The notes under the pieces: generated by a model | Databases searched by the model: none | What the model saw: only the letters and a program-made list of their open reading frames with translations | Told to the model about the DNA's origin: nothing | NCBI RefSeq assembly: GCF_010994375.1 | Contig: NZ_WHMA01000026.1 | Span: 1 to 40,538 of the forward strand | Direction: 5' to 3' | DNA: 40,538 nucleotides | Source: Halomonas sp. NO4 | GTDB taxonomy: Bacteria > Pseudomonadota > Gammaproteobacteria > Pseudomonadales > Halomonadaceae | Program-made: the position numbers and the translations under genes | Part shown: positions 7,633-16,562 of the stretch, piece after piece | Numbering within the stretch: the stretch's first letter is position 1 | Layout: every line of letters begins with the position of its first letter

Positions 7633-8393
7633 CAGCGGTACTTCCAGCGCAGCAGGTAGCGCTCCAGGGCACCGGCCAGGCCGAAGAGAATCATCACGAA
7701 CACCAGCACCAGCACGATCAGCGCGAAGGTGAGGGCGGCGTTGTAGGTGCTCTGGGCGAAGGCCAGCAGGTAGCCCAGGCCGCGGCTGGAAGCGACGAAT
7801 TCGCCCACCACGGCGCCGGTGAAGGCGAAACCCACGGCTACCTTGAGGCTGCCCATCACCCAGGCCACCACCGAAGGCACGTAGACCTCGCGCAGCAGCG
7901 TCCAGGAGCCGCCGCCGAGGGTTTTCACGCGCTCCACGAGCCGCGTGTCCACGTCGCGAATGCCGTTGTAGACAGCGAAGAAGGTGAGCACCACCACTAG
8001 GATGAAGGAGAGCGCCACCTTCGAGGCGATGCCGATGCCCAGCCAGATGATGAACAGCGGGGCGAGGATCACCCGAGGGATGGCATTGAGCATGGCCATT
8101 ACCGGCTCGAGCAGCTCCGCCACCGGACGCAGCAGGGCGGCGATGAAACCGAGCAGGGCGCCACCGATCAGGCCCAGGAAGAGGCCGAGCAGGGCGGCGC
8201 CGAAGGTCGCCTCGAGGTGGCCGTAGATATCGCCCTCGACGAAGAGTTCGGCGATGGCGCCGCCGATTGCCGAGGGCGGCGGGGCGTAGAAGGGGTCGAC
8301 CCAGCCCAGGGCGCTGATTCCCTCCCAGAGCAGCAGGACCACGGCCAGGGCCGTGGCGCGGCGCAGCTGCAGCCAGAGCGTCGCTTGCTTCAT
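7632..8393 (-). CDS. ABC transporter permease, NitT/TauT type
   Basis: This 253-residue permease has about six membrane helices and the cytoplasmic EAA loop that docks the ATPase, here in the stretch LVERVKTLGGGSWTLLREVYVPS (about residues 154-176). The Ssu/Tau/Nit-type N-terminus LLLWEGISALGWVDPFYAPPP is present. It is the inner-membrane channel for the importer formed with the ATPase (8390-9172) and the Tat-exported binding protein (9169-10239). The start at 8393 overlaps the ATPase stop by four bases. Confidence 0.9.
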   Translation of the reverse strand: MKQATLWLQLRRATALAVVLLLWEGISALGWVDPFYAPPPSAIGGAIAELFVEGDIYGHLEATFGAALLGLFLGLIGGALLGFIAALLRPVAELLEPVMAMLNAIPRVILAPLFIIWLGIGIASKVALSFILVVVLTFFAVYNGIRDVDTRLVERVKTLGGGSWTLLREVYVPSVVAWVMGSLKVAVGFAFTGAVVGEFVASSRGLGYLLAFAQSTYNAALTFALIVLVLVFVMILFGLAGALERYLLRWKYR

Positions 8394-9172
8394 GGTGTCG
8401 CTACCTCCCTCTCCGGTCGCTGTCGCGCGGTGGGGGTGCGTACCTCCTCGGAGAGCGCATCCCACAGCGCCCGCGTGGTCACCGCGAACTGATGCGCTTC
8501 CTTGACGCGCAAGAGGTCGCGCGGTCGCGGCAGGTCGATCTCCCAGCGCCCCTTGACGTGGGCACGCGGGCCGTTGCCGAGCAGCACCACCCGGTCGGAG
8601 ACGGCCACCGCCTCCTCCAGGTCGTGGGTGACCATGAGCACCGTGAGATGCTCCTCTTCCACCCAGCCCAGCAGGTCCTCGGTGAGGTAGTGGCGCACGA
8701 TGGCGTCGAGCGAGGCGAAGGGCTCGTCCATCAGCAACAGCTTGGGGCGCAGGGCCAGCACCTGGGCGATGGCCACCCGCTTGCGCTGCCCGCCGGAGAG
8801 CTCACGGGGATAGCGGTCGCCGAACTGGCCGAGCCCTACCGACTCGAGCCACTGCATGGCGGTGCGCCGCGCCTCGGCCTTGGTGAAGCCGCGGATGCGC
8901 AGGCCGAGTGCCACGTTGTCGCGTGCGGTGCGCCACGGCAGCAGGGCGTCGTCCTGGAACAGCAGACCGATCTCGCGAAGCGTCAGGCCCCGGTACACGT
9001 CACCGGCGCTGGGCTTTTGCAGGCCCATCACCGCGCGCAGCAGGGTGCTCTTGCCGCACCCCGAGGGGCCGATGAGGCTGACGAACTCGCCGGGCGCTAC
9101 GCTGAGATCCACGTTTTCGAGCACCGGCTCGTCACCGTAGCTCATCTGCAGGTTGCGGAGGTCCAGCATCAT
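8390..9172 (-). CDS. ABC transporter ATP-binding protein, NitT/TauT type
   Basis: This 260-residue ATPase has Walker A GPSGCGKST at about residues 36-44, a Q-loop in GLLFQDDALLPWR, the signature LSGGQRKRVAIAQ and Walker B LLLMDEPFASLD. It energises the importer encoded by its neighbours. Its ATG lies inside the end of the binding-protein gene with a four-base overlap, and its own stop overlaps the permease start. The C-terminal 40 residues, rich in Arg and Thr, are ordinary for the family. Confidence 0.92.
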   Translation of the reverse strand: MMLDLRNLQMSYGDEPVLENVDLSVAPGEFVSLIGPSGCGKSTLLRAVMGLQKPSAGDVYRGLTLREIGLLFQDDALLPWRTARDNVALGLRIRGFTKAEARRTAMQWLESVGLGQFGDRYPRELSGGQRKRVAIAQVLALRPKLLLMDEPFASLDAIVRHYLTEDLLGWVEEEHLTVLMVTHDLEEAVAVSDRVVLLGNGPRAHVKGRWEIDLPRPRDLLRVKEAHQFAVTTRALWDALSEEVRTPTARQRPEREVATP

Positions 9173-10239
9173 GAGGTGAGTAGGTCCGGCCTGGCGATCT
9201 GCTCGAGTTCGACACTGCCCCCGCGGCCGCCGGCGGCCTTCTGCACGTCGATCACCCGCTGCATGGCCTCCAGGTTGAGCTCCACCTCACGGGGATAGAG
9301 CGAGGCCCGGTAGCGCGCCAGGCTCTCGGCGACGATCTCGCGGTCACCGCCGGTGATGATCTCGCGCGGCAGCGCCTCGACCAGCGCCTCGGGTTCGGCT
9401 TCCTGGACGTAGCGAAGCCCCTTGCCAAGGGCACGGGCCAGGCGCTGCATCTCCTCGCGGCGCTCGTCGAACTCCTCGCGGCGCACGGCCACACCCATGA
9501 ACTCGTAGGCACCGCCGAGGTATTCGTTGGCGTCCTCGATGTCCATGCCGTTGACCAGCACCCGGGCGCCGCGCTCCTGGAGAAGCGACAGTGCCGGCTC
9601 CTGCACCATGCCGGCGTCGAGCTGGCCGAGGCGCAGGGCGTCGTAGAGGTTGGTGCCGACAGTGGCGAAGTCGACACTGTCGAGGTCCACGCCGGCACGC
9701 TCGAGCAGGTACCTCGCGAAGGCATGGTCGGCATTGCCGAGTGCCGAGACGCCGATGGTCTTGCCCTCGAGATCGCCGACCTCGGTGATCGTCTCGGCTC
9801 CTTCCACGCTGGTGGCCAGGGCGAACAGCGGCAGGCGCCCGGTGGTCGCGAAACGCACGATGTCGGCGCCGCTGGCGAAGGCGTTGAGGGCGGCATCGAA
9901 GGAAGTGGCAGCGTACTCCACGGCGCCGCCGTTGAGCGCCTGCAGGGCCGCGCTGCCGCCCCGGGTGTAGACCAGTTCCACGTCGAAGCCCTCTTCGGCA
10001 AAGAAGCCTGCGGCGCGCGTGGCCTCGTAGGGCACCACGCACAGCAGCTGGCTGCAGAAGGCCAGCCGGATGTGCTGGAGCTCCTGCCCGAAGGCCGACA
10101 AGGGGGCGCCCAGAGCCGCCAGACCGGCAGCGCCGGCCATGCCCTTGAGCACCGAACGGCGGTTGAAATCGCGGCTGACGTGCAGAATGTCCAGCTCGCC
10201 GTGCTCCTGAGGTTGCAGGTCGTGGCAGCAATCTGACAT
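9169..10239 (-). CDS. Tat-exported ABC substrate-binding protein with cysteine pair
   Basis: This 356-residue NMT1/THI5-like (NitT/TauT) periplasmic binding protein carries a twin-arginine signal, DFNRRSVLKG (R27, R28), followed by a hydrophobic AAGLAALGAPLSAFG. The mature start IRLAFCSQLLCVVPYEATRA has cysteines 62 and 67 where this family usually holds ligand contacts. A second pair, C4-C5, is in the cytoplasmic leader. Fold landmarks GFFAEEGFDVEL, LQALNGGAVEYAA and GKTIGVSALGNADH are intact. Tat export suggests folding before transport. The ATG at 10239 has GGGAGGT seven bases upstream. It heads an operon that also contains thiol-relay-like proteins. The ligand is unknown; thiol-reactive or metal-organic compounds are a reasonable guess. 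Confidence 0.85.
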   Translation of the reverse strand: MSDCCHDLQPQEHGELDILHVSRDFNRRSVLKGMAGAAGLAALGAPLSAFGQELQHIRLAFCSQLLCVVPYEATRAAGFFAEEGFDVELVYTRGGSAALQALNGGAVEYAATSFDAALNAFASGADIVRFATTGRLPLFALATSVEGAETITEVGDLEGKTIGVSALGNADHAFARYLLERAGVDLDSVDFATVGTNLYDALRLGQLDAGMVQEPALSLLQERGARVLVNGMDIEDANEYLGGAYEFMGVAVRREEFDERREEMQRLARALGKGLRYVQEAEPEALVEALPREIITGGDREIVAESLARYRASLYPREVELNLEAMQRVIDVQKAAGGRGGSVELEQIARPDLLTS

Positions 10240-10476
10240 GACGGACCTCCCGAAAATCGGGCTTGTGCTTATGACTCTATGAAAAGAGTGGAGCGAACCA
10301 CAAAGAATAAACCGCATTAGCGATATAGCGGCTCGCGATGAACGGCGGAAGAGGTGCGGACATGCATCGCCATGATGCACTGCGGCATGAAAAACGGCTA
10401 TGCTGGTGCAGCAGGGGGCGGGCTGAGGGCCGTCCAAGCGAGGCTGGGTACGAGTTGTATTTATAGATTCTTGTTT

Positions 10477-10505
10477 TTGAATGGGTTTTTCTGAGGTGGC
10501 ACAAT
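10477..10505 (+). promoter_or_regulatory. Candidate sigma-70 promoter for small RNA
   Basis: TTGAAT at 10477-10482 is followed by exactly 17 bases and CACAAT at 10500-10505. Each hexamer matches consensus at four of six positions or better. Initiation near 10512 would precede the structured segment. Confidence 0.4.
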
Positions 10506-10511
10506 ATGCGC

Positions 10512-10665
10512 ATTATATAGGGCAGACGGTCACCGCAAGCCGACCCTGCCATTGAAGGCATTCACTGCGGATTCCGGTGACTTCATCGCCTGACGCCCGA
10601 GGCAACAGGCGATCTACTGAGTGAGCTGGCGTGCTCCTACTGGTCCCCTTCGGGGGACCTTTTTT
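10512..10665 (+). ncRNA. Candidate small RNA with intrinsic terminator
   Basis: This is about 154 bases without a plausible reading frame. It contains a hairpin at 10521-10550 (GGCAG-ac-GGTC pairing with GACC-CTGCC), a hairpin at 10585-10613 with a perfect 8-bp stem (ATCGCCTG/CAGGCGAT, 13-base loop), and a strong intrinsic terminator. A promoter-like pair lies just upstream. No known RNA family is recognised: it is not 6S, SRP, tmRNA or a common riboswitch by eye. It could instead be the attenuated leader of a gene now lost, because the next real gene starts 450 bases further on. Confidence 0.45.
10642..10665 (+). terminator. Rho-independent terminator
   Basis: GGTCCCC (10642-10648), loop TTC, GGGGGACC (10652-10659), then six T. 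The T run is only on the plus strand, so it terminates rightward transcription. Confidence 0.85.
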
Positions 10666-11116
10666 ATGCGTTTCTTATGCCTTGTCGACGCCATTCACCC
10701 TCGTGCAGCGCCGAAGACAAGGCAATGCGACCTTGGTCGGAAGCATCACCCAGCTTGAGCAGCACCGCTCGATGTTGGCTGGAATATTGGCTTCCCAGCG
10801 CCACTGGGTCCACCTGTTGGAGTTCAGATAGAGATTGCTGTCGACGTTCTTCCACGCGATGTTTGCTCACTTCGGGGGCCTCGGGACCGCCTTCCGCCGT
10901 CGGGGGGAAGGGGAGACTTGCCTGCTAGACTGGATCGAGCCTGGTTATCGAGGGTGAGCAGCTATGGGGTCCAAGGCAGAGCGGGACGTGGAAAAGGGTG
11001 TCCCGCGCGCTCAGATGATGATGATGAGATAGAGTTCCAGCTCAAATGGGCACGCTGAAGACTTGACTCGGGTCGCGTTCGGCTAGGCGAATGACAACAT
11101 ACTTGACGAGTCATCT
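10666..11116. other. Intergenic stretch without a convincing gene
   Basis: This is 451 bases between the terminator and the antiporter. Short frames are open on both strands (for example 10664-10870 on the minus strand), but none has a good ribosome site or a recognisable domain. It may hold gene debris. No clear promoter for the antiporter was found; TTGACT at about 11063 and TTGACG at about 11102 have no matching -10. Confidence 0.4.
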
Positions 11117-12406
11117 ATGACAACCGCTACTTGGTTTATCTTGATCGGTTCGCTGCTGTTGGTAGTGGGCTTTACTTTCTCCTATCTCAAAAGCGTGCCT
11201 GCCACTTCTGCCATTGTCTATCTGCTTATCGGGTGCATCGTGGGGCCCATGGGCTTTGAGCTGTTTCATTTTAATCCGCTAGAAGAGTCGGCCTTATTGG
11301 AGCTCCTGACCGAGATCGCCGTGCTCATTTCCTTGTATTGCGCCGGCGTAAAAATGCCAGCGCCAGTGACCCTGAAGCGATGGCGAAATCCCCTACAACT
11401 GGCGGTGGTCTCGATGGCGATTACCGTCGGATTAGTGGCGCTGTTCGGCTACTATTGGCTCGCTTTGCCCCTTGGGGCTGCCGTGTTGCTCGGTGCCGTG
11501 GTCGCACCGACCGACCCTGTACTGGCGACGGAGGTTCAGGTTCGTCACGCTGATGATCCTGACGAACTACGTTTTTCATTGACCTGCGAGGCCGGAATGA
11601 ACGATGGCAGTGCCTTCCCGTTCGTGATGCTCGGTCTCGGTTTGCTGGGTCTGCACGATCTTGGCGATGCCGGTTGGCGGTGGCTGGCAGTGGATGTGTT
11701 CTGGGCAAGCGGTGCGGGTATCGGTATTGGTATCTTGGCGGGCGTTGGTGTCGGTTGGCTGGTGAACAAGACACGCACTAGCTTTGTGGGCACTGCCTTT
11801 CTGGAAAGCTTTCTCGGCTTGGGGCTGATTGCGTTCGCCTATGGAATCAGTCTGTTAGTGGATGCCTGGGGCTTTTTGGCCGTTTTTAGTGCAGCGGTAG
11901 CTCTGCGTCATACCGAATTGAAATTGGCCGGCCTCAAGCAAGGTTACGCGGTACCTGTCGAGACACCCCTGGAAGGTGAGCCGCAAGCCATAGCGCACGT
12001 GCACGTGAGCGAAAGCTCTCTAGTATTCAACGAGCACCTCGAACGGTTAGCAGAAATCGTGTTGGTTTTACTGATCGGTGGCTCGCTCTTCTGGGATTCC
12101 TGGAGTTGGCGAGCCGTGGGTTTCGCGGCATTTCTGTTTTTTGTCGCCCGCCCCGTCAGTGTGCATCTTGGCGTGCTTGGCAGCAGGTCGCCCATGCGCA
12201 TGCGCCACCTCATGGGCTGGTTTGGCGTTCGCGGTATTGGCTCACTGTACTATCTGATGTACGCCATCCAACACGGGCTGCCAGAGGAAGTCGCGCTGGA
12301 ATTGATACACTTGGTCCTGGTGGTGGTTGCTTTGTCGATTCTGGTTCACGGGGTCAGCGTAAAGCCCACTATCGCTCGTTATTGGCCTTCGCGGAAACCT
12401 CGGTAA
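11117..12406 (+). CDS. CPA1-type cation/proton antiporter
   Basis: This 429-residue integral membrane protein has about 12 hydrophobic segments and the CPA1 core motifs: GAVVAPTDPVLA at about residues 127-138, CEAGMNDGSAFPF at about 157-169 (the Asn-Asp pair of the ion site), and a C-terminal FGVRGIGSLYYLMYA. NhaP-type members exchange Na+ or K+ for protons in the inner membrane, which fits salt or pH homeostasis in a halophile. Ion specificity cannot be assigned. The ribosome site is weak. The coding sequence is visibly richer in A+T and in codons such as TTA, TTG and ATT than its neighbours, hinting at acquisition. Confidence 0.88.
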   Translation: MTTATWFILIGSLLLVVGFTFSYLKSVPATSAIVYLLIGCIVGPMGFELFHFNPLEESALLELLTEIAVLISLYCAGVKMPAPVTLKRWRNPLQLAVVSMAITVGLVALFGYYWLALPLGAAVLLGAVVAPTDPVLATEVQVRHADDPDELRFSLTCEAGMNDGSAFPFVMLGLGLLGLHDLGDAGWRWLAVDVFWASGAGIGIGILAGVGVGWLVNKTRTSFVGTAFLESFLGLGLIAFAYGISLLVDAWGFLAVFSAAVALRHTELKLAGLKQGYAVPVETPLEGEPQAIAHVHVSESSLVFNEHLERLAEIVLVLLIGGSLFWDSWSWRAVGFAAFLFFVARPVSVHLGVLGSRSPMRMRHLMGWFGVRGIGSLYYLMYAIQHGLPEEVALELIHLVLVVVALSILVHGVSVKPTIARYWPSRKPR

Positions 12407-12614
12407 TAACTCTAACCTCATGTCCTTACACTGGCTGACTGTCAGGCAGCTAACCTCACCCCACCAACCGATTCAACCGGCCTGTGTCTCGTCGTCACCC
12501 CCGCCCATGGCATGGGCTAGGTCGGCGATCAGGTCGTGGCATTCGCAAGAGGTTGCATTGGGGCCGCCGGGAACCGGTGCCTCCCCAAGGGTCAGTATGG
12601 GTGCCTGGCGGTTT

Positions 12615-12644
12615 CGCTAGCGCCGTGATGGAGCGCGGCTAGCG
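12615..12644 (-). terminator. Hairpin after aconitase
   Basis: CGCTAG and CTAGCG arms with inner CGC/GCG pairing directly abut the aconitase stop. No T run follows on the minus strand, so termination would need Rho or the hairpin may only stabilise the transcript end. Confidence 0.3.
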
Positions 12645-12645
12645 G

Positions 12646-14583
12646 CTATGCCTCCTGGCGCACCAGGTTGATCAGGCTGCCGTGGCGGATCATGTCGACC
12701 TGGCGGGGCGAGAGGGCGTGGCGCATCGTATAGCGCCGGTCCTTGGTGCGGTTGTGGAGCTGGACCGTCTCGCCCCGGTCGAGAGCGGCGACGACATCGT
12801 CCAGTGCCAGTTCGTCGTCCGCTTCGATGGTGTCGAGATCGTTGGGGTCCTCGAAGGTGAGCGGCACGACGCCGAAGTTGGCCAGGTTCTGCCAGTGGAT
12901 GCGCGCGTAGGAGAGGGCACAGACCGCACGCAGCCCCAGGTAGCGCGGGGCGATGGCGGCGTGTTCGCGGCTCGAGCCCTGGCCGTAGTTGTGGCCGGCA
13001 ATGATGAAGAAGCCGTCGCCGTCCAGCGCGTGGGCGCGCTGGCTGAAGTCACGGTCGATGGCGCGGAAGACGTGTTCGGCGATGGCGGGGATGTTGCTGC
13101 GCAGCGGCAGCACCTCGGCGCCGGCGGGCATGATCTCGTCGGTGGAGACATCGTCGCCCAGCTTGAGCAGCACCGGGCCGGCAAACGCCGCCGGGATGGG
13201 CTCGAACTCGGGCAGCGACTTCACGTTGGGGCCCTTGACCAGCTCGACCAGGCCGCTGTCGCCGGCCGGGGCGAGGAGCATCTCGCGGTTGATGGCAAGC
13301 CGCTCGGGTTCCTGAAAGCGCGGGCAGGCCATATCCAGGTCGCGCGGGTCGGTGATCCGGCCGGTGAGCGCCGCGGCGGTGGCGGTTTCCGGGCTGCACA
13401 GGAAGACCCGGTCCTCGGGAGTGCCGGAGCGGCCGGGGAAGTTGCGCGGCACGGTGCGCAGGCTGTTGCGGCCGGTGGCCGGCGCCTGGCCCATGCCGAT
13501 ACAGCCGTTGCAGCCCGCCTGGTGGAGCCTCGCCCCGGCGCGGATCAGTCGCGATAGGTAGCTCTCGTTGGTGAGATTCTCCAGTATCTGGCGCGAAGTG
13601 GGGTTGATGTCGAACGACACCCCGGGTGTCACTTGGCGGCCCTCGACCATCAACGCCGGCACGGCGAAGTCGCGAAAGCCGGGGTTGGCCGAGGAGCCCA
13701 CATAGGCCTGGTAGATCGCCTCGCCGGCCACCTCGCGCACCGGCTTGACGTTGCCGGGGCTGCTCGGCAGGGCGATCAGCGGCTCGAGCGTCGACAGATC
13801 GAGGCTCACGTGCTCGTCGTAGTCGGCGCCGGCGTCGGCGATGAGCTCGCGCCAGTCGTCACCGCGCTCCTGGCGCTCGAGAAAGCGCTTCACCTCGGCA
13901 TCGGCGGGGAACACCGTGGTCGTCGCACCCATCTCGGTGCCCATGTTGGCGATCACGTGGCGGTCCATGGCGGAGAGAGTCTCGAGCCCGGGGCCGTAGT
14001 ATTCGAATACCTTGTTCTTGCCCCCCTTGACGCCGAAGCGGCGTAGCATCTCCAGCACCACGTCCTTGGCGCTCACCCAGTCGGGCAGCTCGCCGGTGAG
14101 CTCGACGCCGACCACCGCCGGCATCTTGAGGTAGAGCGGCTGGCCGGCCATGGCCAGGGCTACCTCGAGGCCACCGGCGCCGGTGGCGAACATGCCCAGC
14201 GCCCCGGCGGCGGGGGTGTGGCTGTCGGAGCCAACCAGGGTCTTGCCGGGAATGCCGAAACGCTCCTGGTGCACCGGGTGGCTGACGCCGTTGCCGGCCG
14301 GGCTGAACCAGACGCCGTACTTGCGGCAGGCGCTCTGCAGGAATAGGTGGTCGTCGGGGTTCTTGAAGTCTTCCTGGAAGAGATTGTGGTCGACGTACTG
14401 CGCCGAGAGCTCGGTGCGCACGTGGTCGATCTGCATGGCCTCGAACTCCTGCATCACCAGGGTGCCGGTGGCGTCCTGGGTCAGCGTCTGGTCGATGGCC
14501 AGGGCGATCTCCTCGCCCGGCTCCATGTGCCCGGCGACCAGGTGGGCGTCGATCAGCTTGCGGGTCACGTTGAGGCGTGCCAT
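12646..14583 (-). CDS. Aconitate hydratase, Aquifex-type
   Basis: This 645-residue aconitase interconverts citrate and isocitrate. The N-terminal Fe-S half has GSDSHTPAAGALG (D120, H122) and the cluster pair CNGC (C358, C361). The C-terminal swivel domain contains GHNYGQGSSREHAA, with the substrate-binding serine and arginine. It is shorter than AcnA or AcnB and resembles the TIGR01342-type group. Where AcnA and mitochondrial aconitase have GSCTN with the first cluster cysteine, this protein reads VGSSANPG (295-302), so the third cluster ligand is not at its usual place. This may be true of the whole subfamily. The gene is a single transcription unit. Confidence 0.88.
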   Translation of the reverse strand: MARLNVTRKLIDAHLVAGHMEPGEEIALAIDQTLTQDATGTLVMQEFEAMQIDHVRTELSAQYVDHNLFQEDFKNPDDHLFLQSACRKYGVWFSPAGNGVSHPVHQERFGIPGKTLVGSDSHTPAAGALGMFATGAGGLEVALAMAGQPLYLKMPAVVGVELTGELPDWVSAKDVVLEMLRRFGVKGGKNKVFEYYGPGLETLSAMDRHVIANMGTEMGATTTVFPADAEVKRFLERQERGDDWRELIADAGADYDEHVSLDLSTLEPLIALPSSPGNVKPVREVAGEAIYQAYVGSSANPGFRDFAVPALMVEGRQVTPGVSFDINPTSRQILENLTNESYLSRLIRAGARLHQAGCNGCIGMGQAPATGRNSLRTVPRNFPGRSGTPEDRVFLCSPETATAAALTGRITDPRDLDMACPRFQEPERLAINREMLLAPAGDSGLVELVKGPNVKSLPEFEPIPAAFAGPVLLKLGDDVSTDEIMPAGAEVLPLRSNIPAIAEHVFRAIDRDFSQRAHALDGDGFFIIAGHNYGQGSSREHAAIAPRYLGLRAVCALSYARIHWQNLANFGVVPLTFEDPNDLDTIEADDELALDDVVAALDRGETVQLHNRTKDRRYTMRHALSPRQVDMIRHGSLINLVRQEA

Positions 14584-14651
14584 GGCGGCTCCCCGTCGGA
14601 CGTGTACCCCTTCAGTCTAGCAGGGGGCGCCCGTTCACCATTGCTGGCGGA

Positions 14652-16439
14652 TTAGACCGTAGGCTCGCGGTTCGGGGCGTGGCGACCGAACTGCAGCTCG
14701 GCGAGGTGGCGATACAGTGGGCTCGTCTCGAGCAACTCCTCGTGGCGCCCGGTGGCGACGAGGTGTCCCTGATCGAGCACCAGCAGGCGGTCGGCGGCCA
14801 CCACCGTGGCCAGACGGTGGGCGATCACCAGGCTGGTGCGGTCTTCCATCAGGCGGTCGAGGGCCTGCTGCACCTGGCGCTCGCTTTCGGCGTCCAGGGC
14901 GCTGGTCGCCTCGTCGAGCAGCAGCACCCGCGGGGCCTTGAGCAGGGCGCGGGCGATGGCCAGGCGCTGGCGCTGACCGCCCGAGAGCTGCACGCCGCCG
15001 GGGCCGAGCGGGGTAGCGAAGCCATGGGGCAGGGCCTCGATGAAGGCTAGGGCGTTGGCGTCGGCGGCGGCGCGGCGCAGGTCGTCGAGGTCGGCCTCGG
15101 GCTTGCCGTAGCGCAGGTTCTCGGCCACGGTGCCGGTGAACAGCACCGGCTCTTGGGCCACCAGCCCCATGGCGCCGCGTAGCGCGCGCGGGTCGAGGTC
15201 GCGCAGGTCGACGCCATCCAGGCGGATGCGGCCCTGGTCCGGGTCGTGGAAGCGCAGCAGCAGGCCCAGCAGGGTGCTCTTGCCGGCGCCGGAAGGACCC
15301 ACCAGGGCCACGCGCTCGCCGGGGTGGAGGGTCAGGTCAAGTGCTGTCAGTGCCGGCTGCTCGCGCCCCGGGTAGGTGTAGCTCACCGATTCCAGTGTGA
15401 TCTCGCCGGCCAGCGGCGCGGGCAGGGGCACCGGGTCGACAGGGGCGTGGATACCCGGCCGGGCGTCGAGCAGCTCCAGCAGCCGCTCGGCGGCGCCGGC
15501 AGCGCGCTGCACGTCACCGGCCACCTCGGCCAGGGTGGCCACGGCGCCGGCGGCGAGCACGGCGTAGAAGAGGAAGGCGGCCAGCTCGCCGGCGGTCATG
15601 CTGCCGGCGAGCACCGCCTGGCCGCCTTGCCAGAGCATCACGCCCACCGCGGCGAAGATCGCCAGCAGGGCCACGCCGGTCAGCCAGGCGCGCTGGCGGG
15701 TGCGCGCCACGGCGGTAGCGAAGGCGTCCTCGACGCGCTCCCCGTAGTCGCGGCGCTCGATATCCTCGTGGGTGAAGGCCTGGACGGTGCGGATGCCACT
15801 GAGCGCCTCGCCGGCATAGCGGCCGAGTTCGGCGACGCGGTCCTGGCTGAAGCGGGAGAGACGGCGCACCCGACGCCCGAACCACAGGATCGGCAGCACC
15901 GTGGCGGGAATGCCCAGCAGCACGATGGCCGACAGCCAGGGCTGGGTGATGAGCATCAGCGCCACGGCGCCGACGAGCATCACGACGTTGCGCAGCGCCA
16001 GCGAGATCGAGGAGCCGAACAGCGTCTGCAGCACGCTGGTATCGGCGGTGAGGCGCGAAGTGATCTCGCCGGCACCCTGGTTGGCGTGGCTGGCGCTCTC
16101 GAAGAAGCCGGGTTCCAGATCGAGCAGGTGATCGAAGACCCGGCGGCGCAGGTCGGCGGCGAGACGCTCGCCGATCCAGGTGACCAGGAAGTAGCGCAGC
16201 GCCGAGGCGCTGGCGAGCACGGCCACCACGCCGAGCATCAGCGCCAGCACCTGGTTGAGGCGGGCGCGGTTCTCAGCGAGAAAGCCCTGGTCGATCACCA
16301 GGCGCAGCCCCTGGCCGAGCAGCAGCACGCAGCCCGAGGCCACCAGCAGGGCCAACGCCGCCATGGCCAGGCGGGTGCGGTACGGTCGCAGCAGCGACAG
16401 CAGCCGCATCAGCACCCGGGGGTCAGGTTGGGTCATCAT
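14652..16439 (-). CDS. MsbA-like ABC transporter, fused permease/ATPase
   Basis: This is a 595-residue half-transporter: six membrane helices in the first 310 residues (ABC exporter type 1), then an ATPase domain with Walker A GPSGAGKST, signature LSGGQRQRLAIARALL and Walker B VLLLDEATSALD. Both the Q-loop (VAQEPVLFTGT) and the switch histidine (VIAHRL) are intact. It belongs with the MsbA-related exporters (TIGR02204-like) that dimerise and move lipids or drugs outward. The ATG codons at 16439 and 16436 are both possible. The ribosome site is poor. The frame remains open upstream to 16742, but that part is antisense to the next gene and is discarded. Confidence 0.9.
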   Translation of the reverse strand: MMTQPDPRVLMRLLSLLRPYRTRLAMAALALLVASGCVLLLGQGLRLVIDQGFLAENRARLNQVLALMLGVVAVLASASALRYFLVTWIGERLAADLRRRVFDHLLDLEPGFFESASHANQGAGEITSRLTADTSVLQTLFGSSISLALRNVVMLVGAVALMLITQPWLSAIVLLGIPATVLPILWFGRRVRRLSRFSQDRVAELGRYAGEALSGIRTVQAFTHEDIERRDYGERVEDAFATAVARTRQRAWLTGVALLAIFAAVGVMLWQGGQAVLAGSMTAGELAAFLFYAVLAAGAVATLAEVAGDVQRAAGAAERLLELLDARPGIHAPVDPVPLPAPLAGEITLESVSYTYPGREQPALTALDLTLHPGERVALVGPSGAGKSTLLGLLLRFHDPDQGRIRLDGVDLRDLDPRALRGAMGLVAQEPVLFTGTVAENLRYGKPEADLDDLRRAAADANALAFIEALPHGFATPLGPGGVQLSGGQRQRLAIARALLKAPRVLLLDEATSALDAESERQVQQALDRLMEDRTSLVIAHRLATVVAADRLLVLDQGHLVATGRHEELLETSPLYRHLAELQFGRHAPNREPTV

Positions 16440-16562
16440 GCCGTTACAATACCAGCCAAGGGCCTGGGGCGCATGACGCGAGCGGACAGGCCCCTCGCCG
16501 GTTGAATTCGACCGCCAGGGCCGCCAGTCTGATTCATGTACCCCGCAGGCCACGAGGACGCC

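Noticed and set aside
6905..10239. A true selenocysteine-dependent Sao cluster
   Set aside because: No SaoC-like or selenoprotein gene and no in-frame TGA with a SECIS-like hairpin were seen.
10497..10514. Sigma-54 promoter (TGGCAC)
   Set aside because: The GG and GC blocks can be spaced by ten bases, but the -12 box lacks the TTGC context; a sigma-70 pair fits better.
10664..10870. Possible transposase fragment
   Set aside because: No catalytic motif or terminal repeat, and both strands are open; not enough to call a mobile element.
15246..16505. 419-residue open frame on the plus strand
   Set aside because: Antisense to the MsbA-like exporter and rich in Gln/His/Gly, typical of shadow frames.
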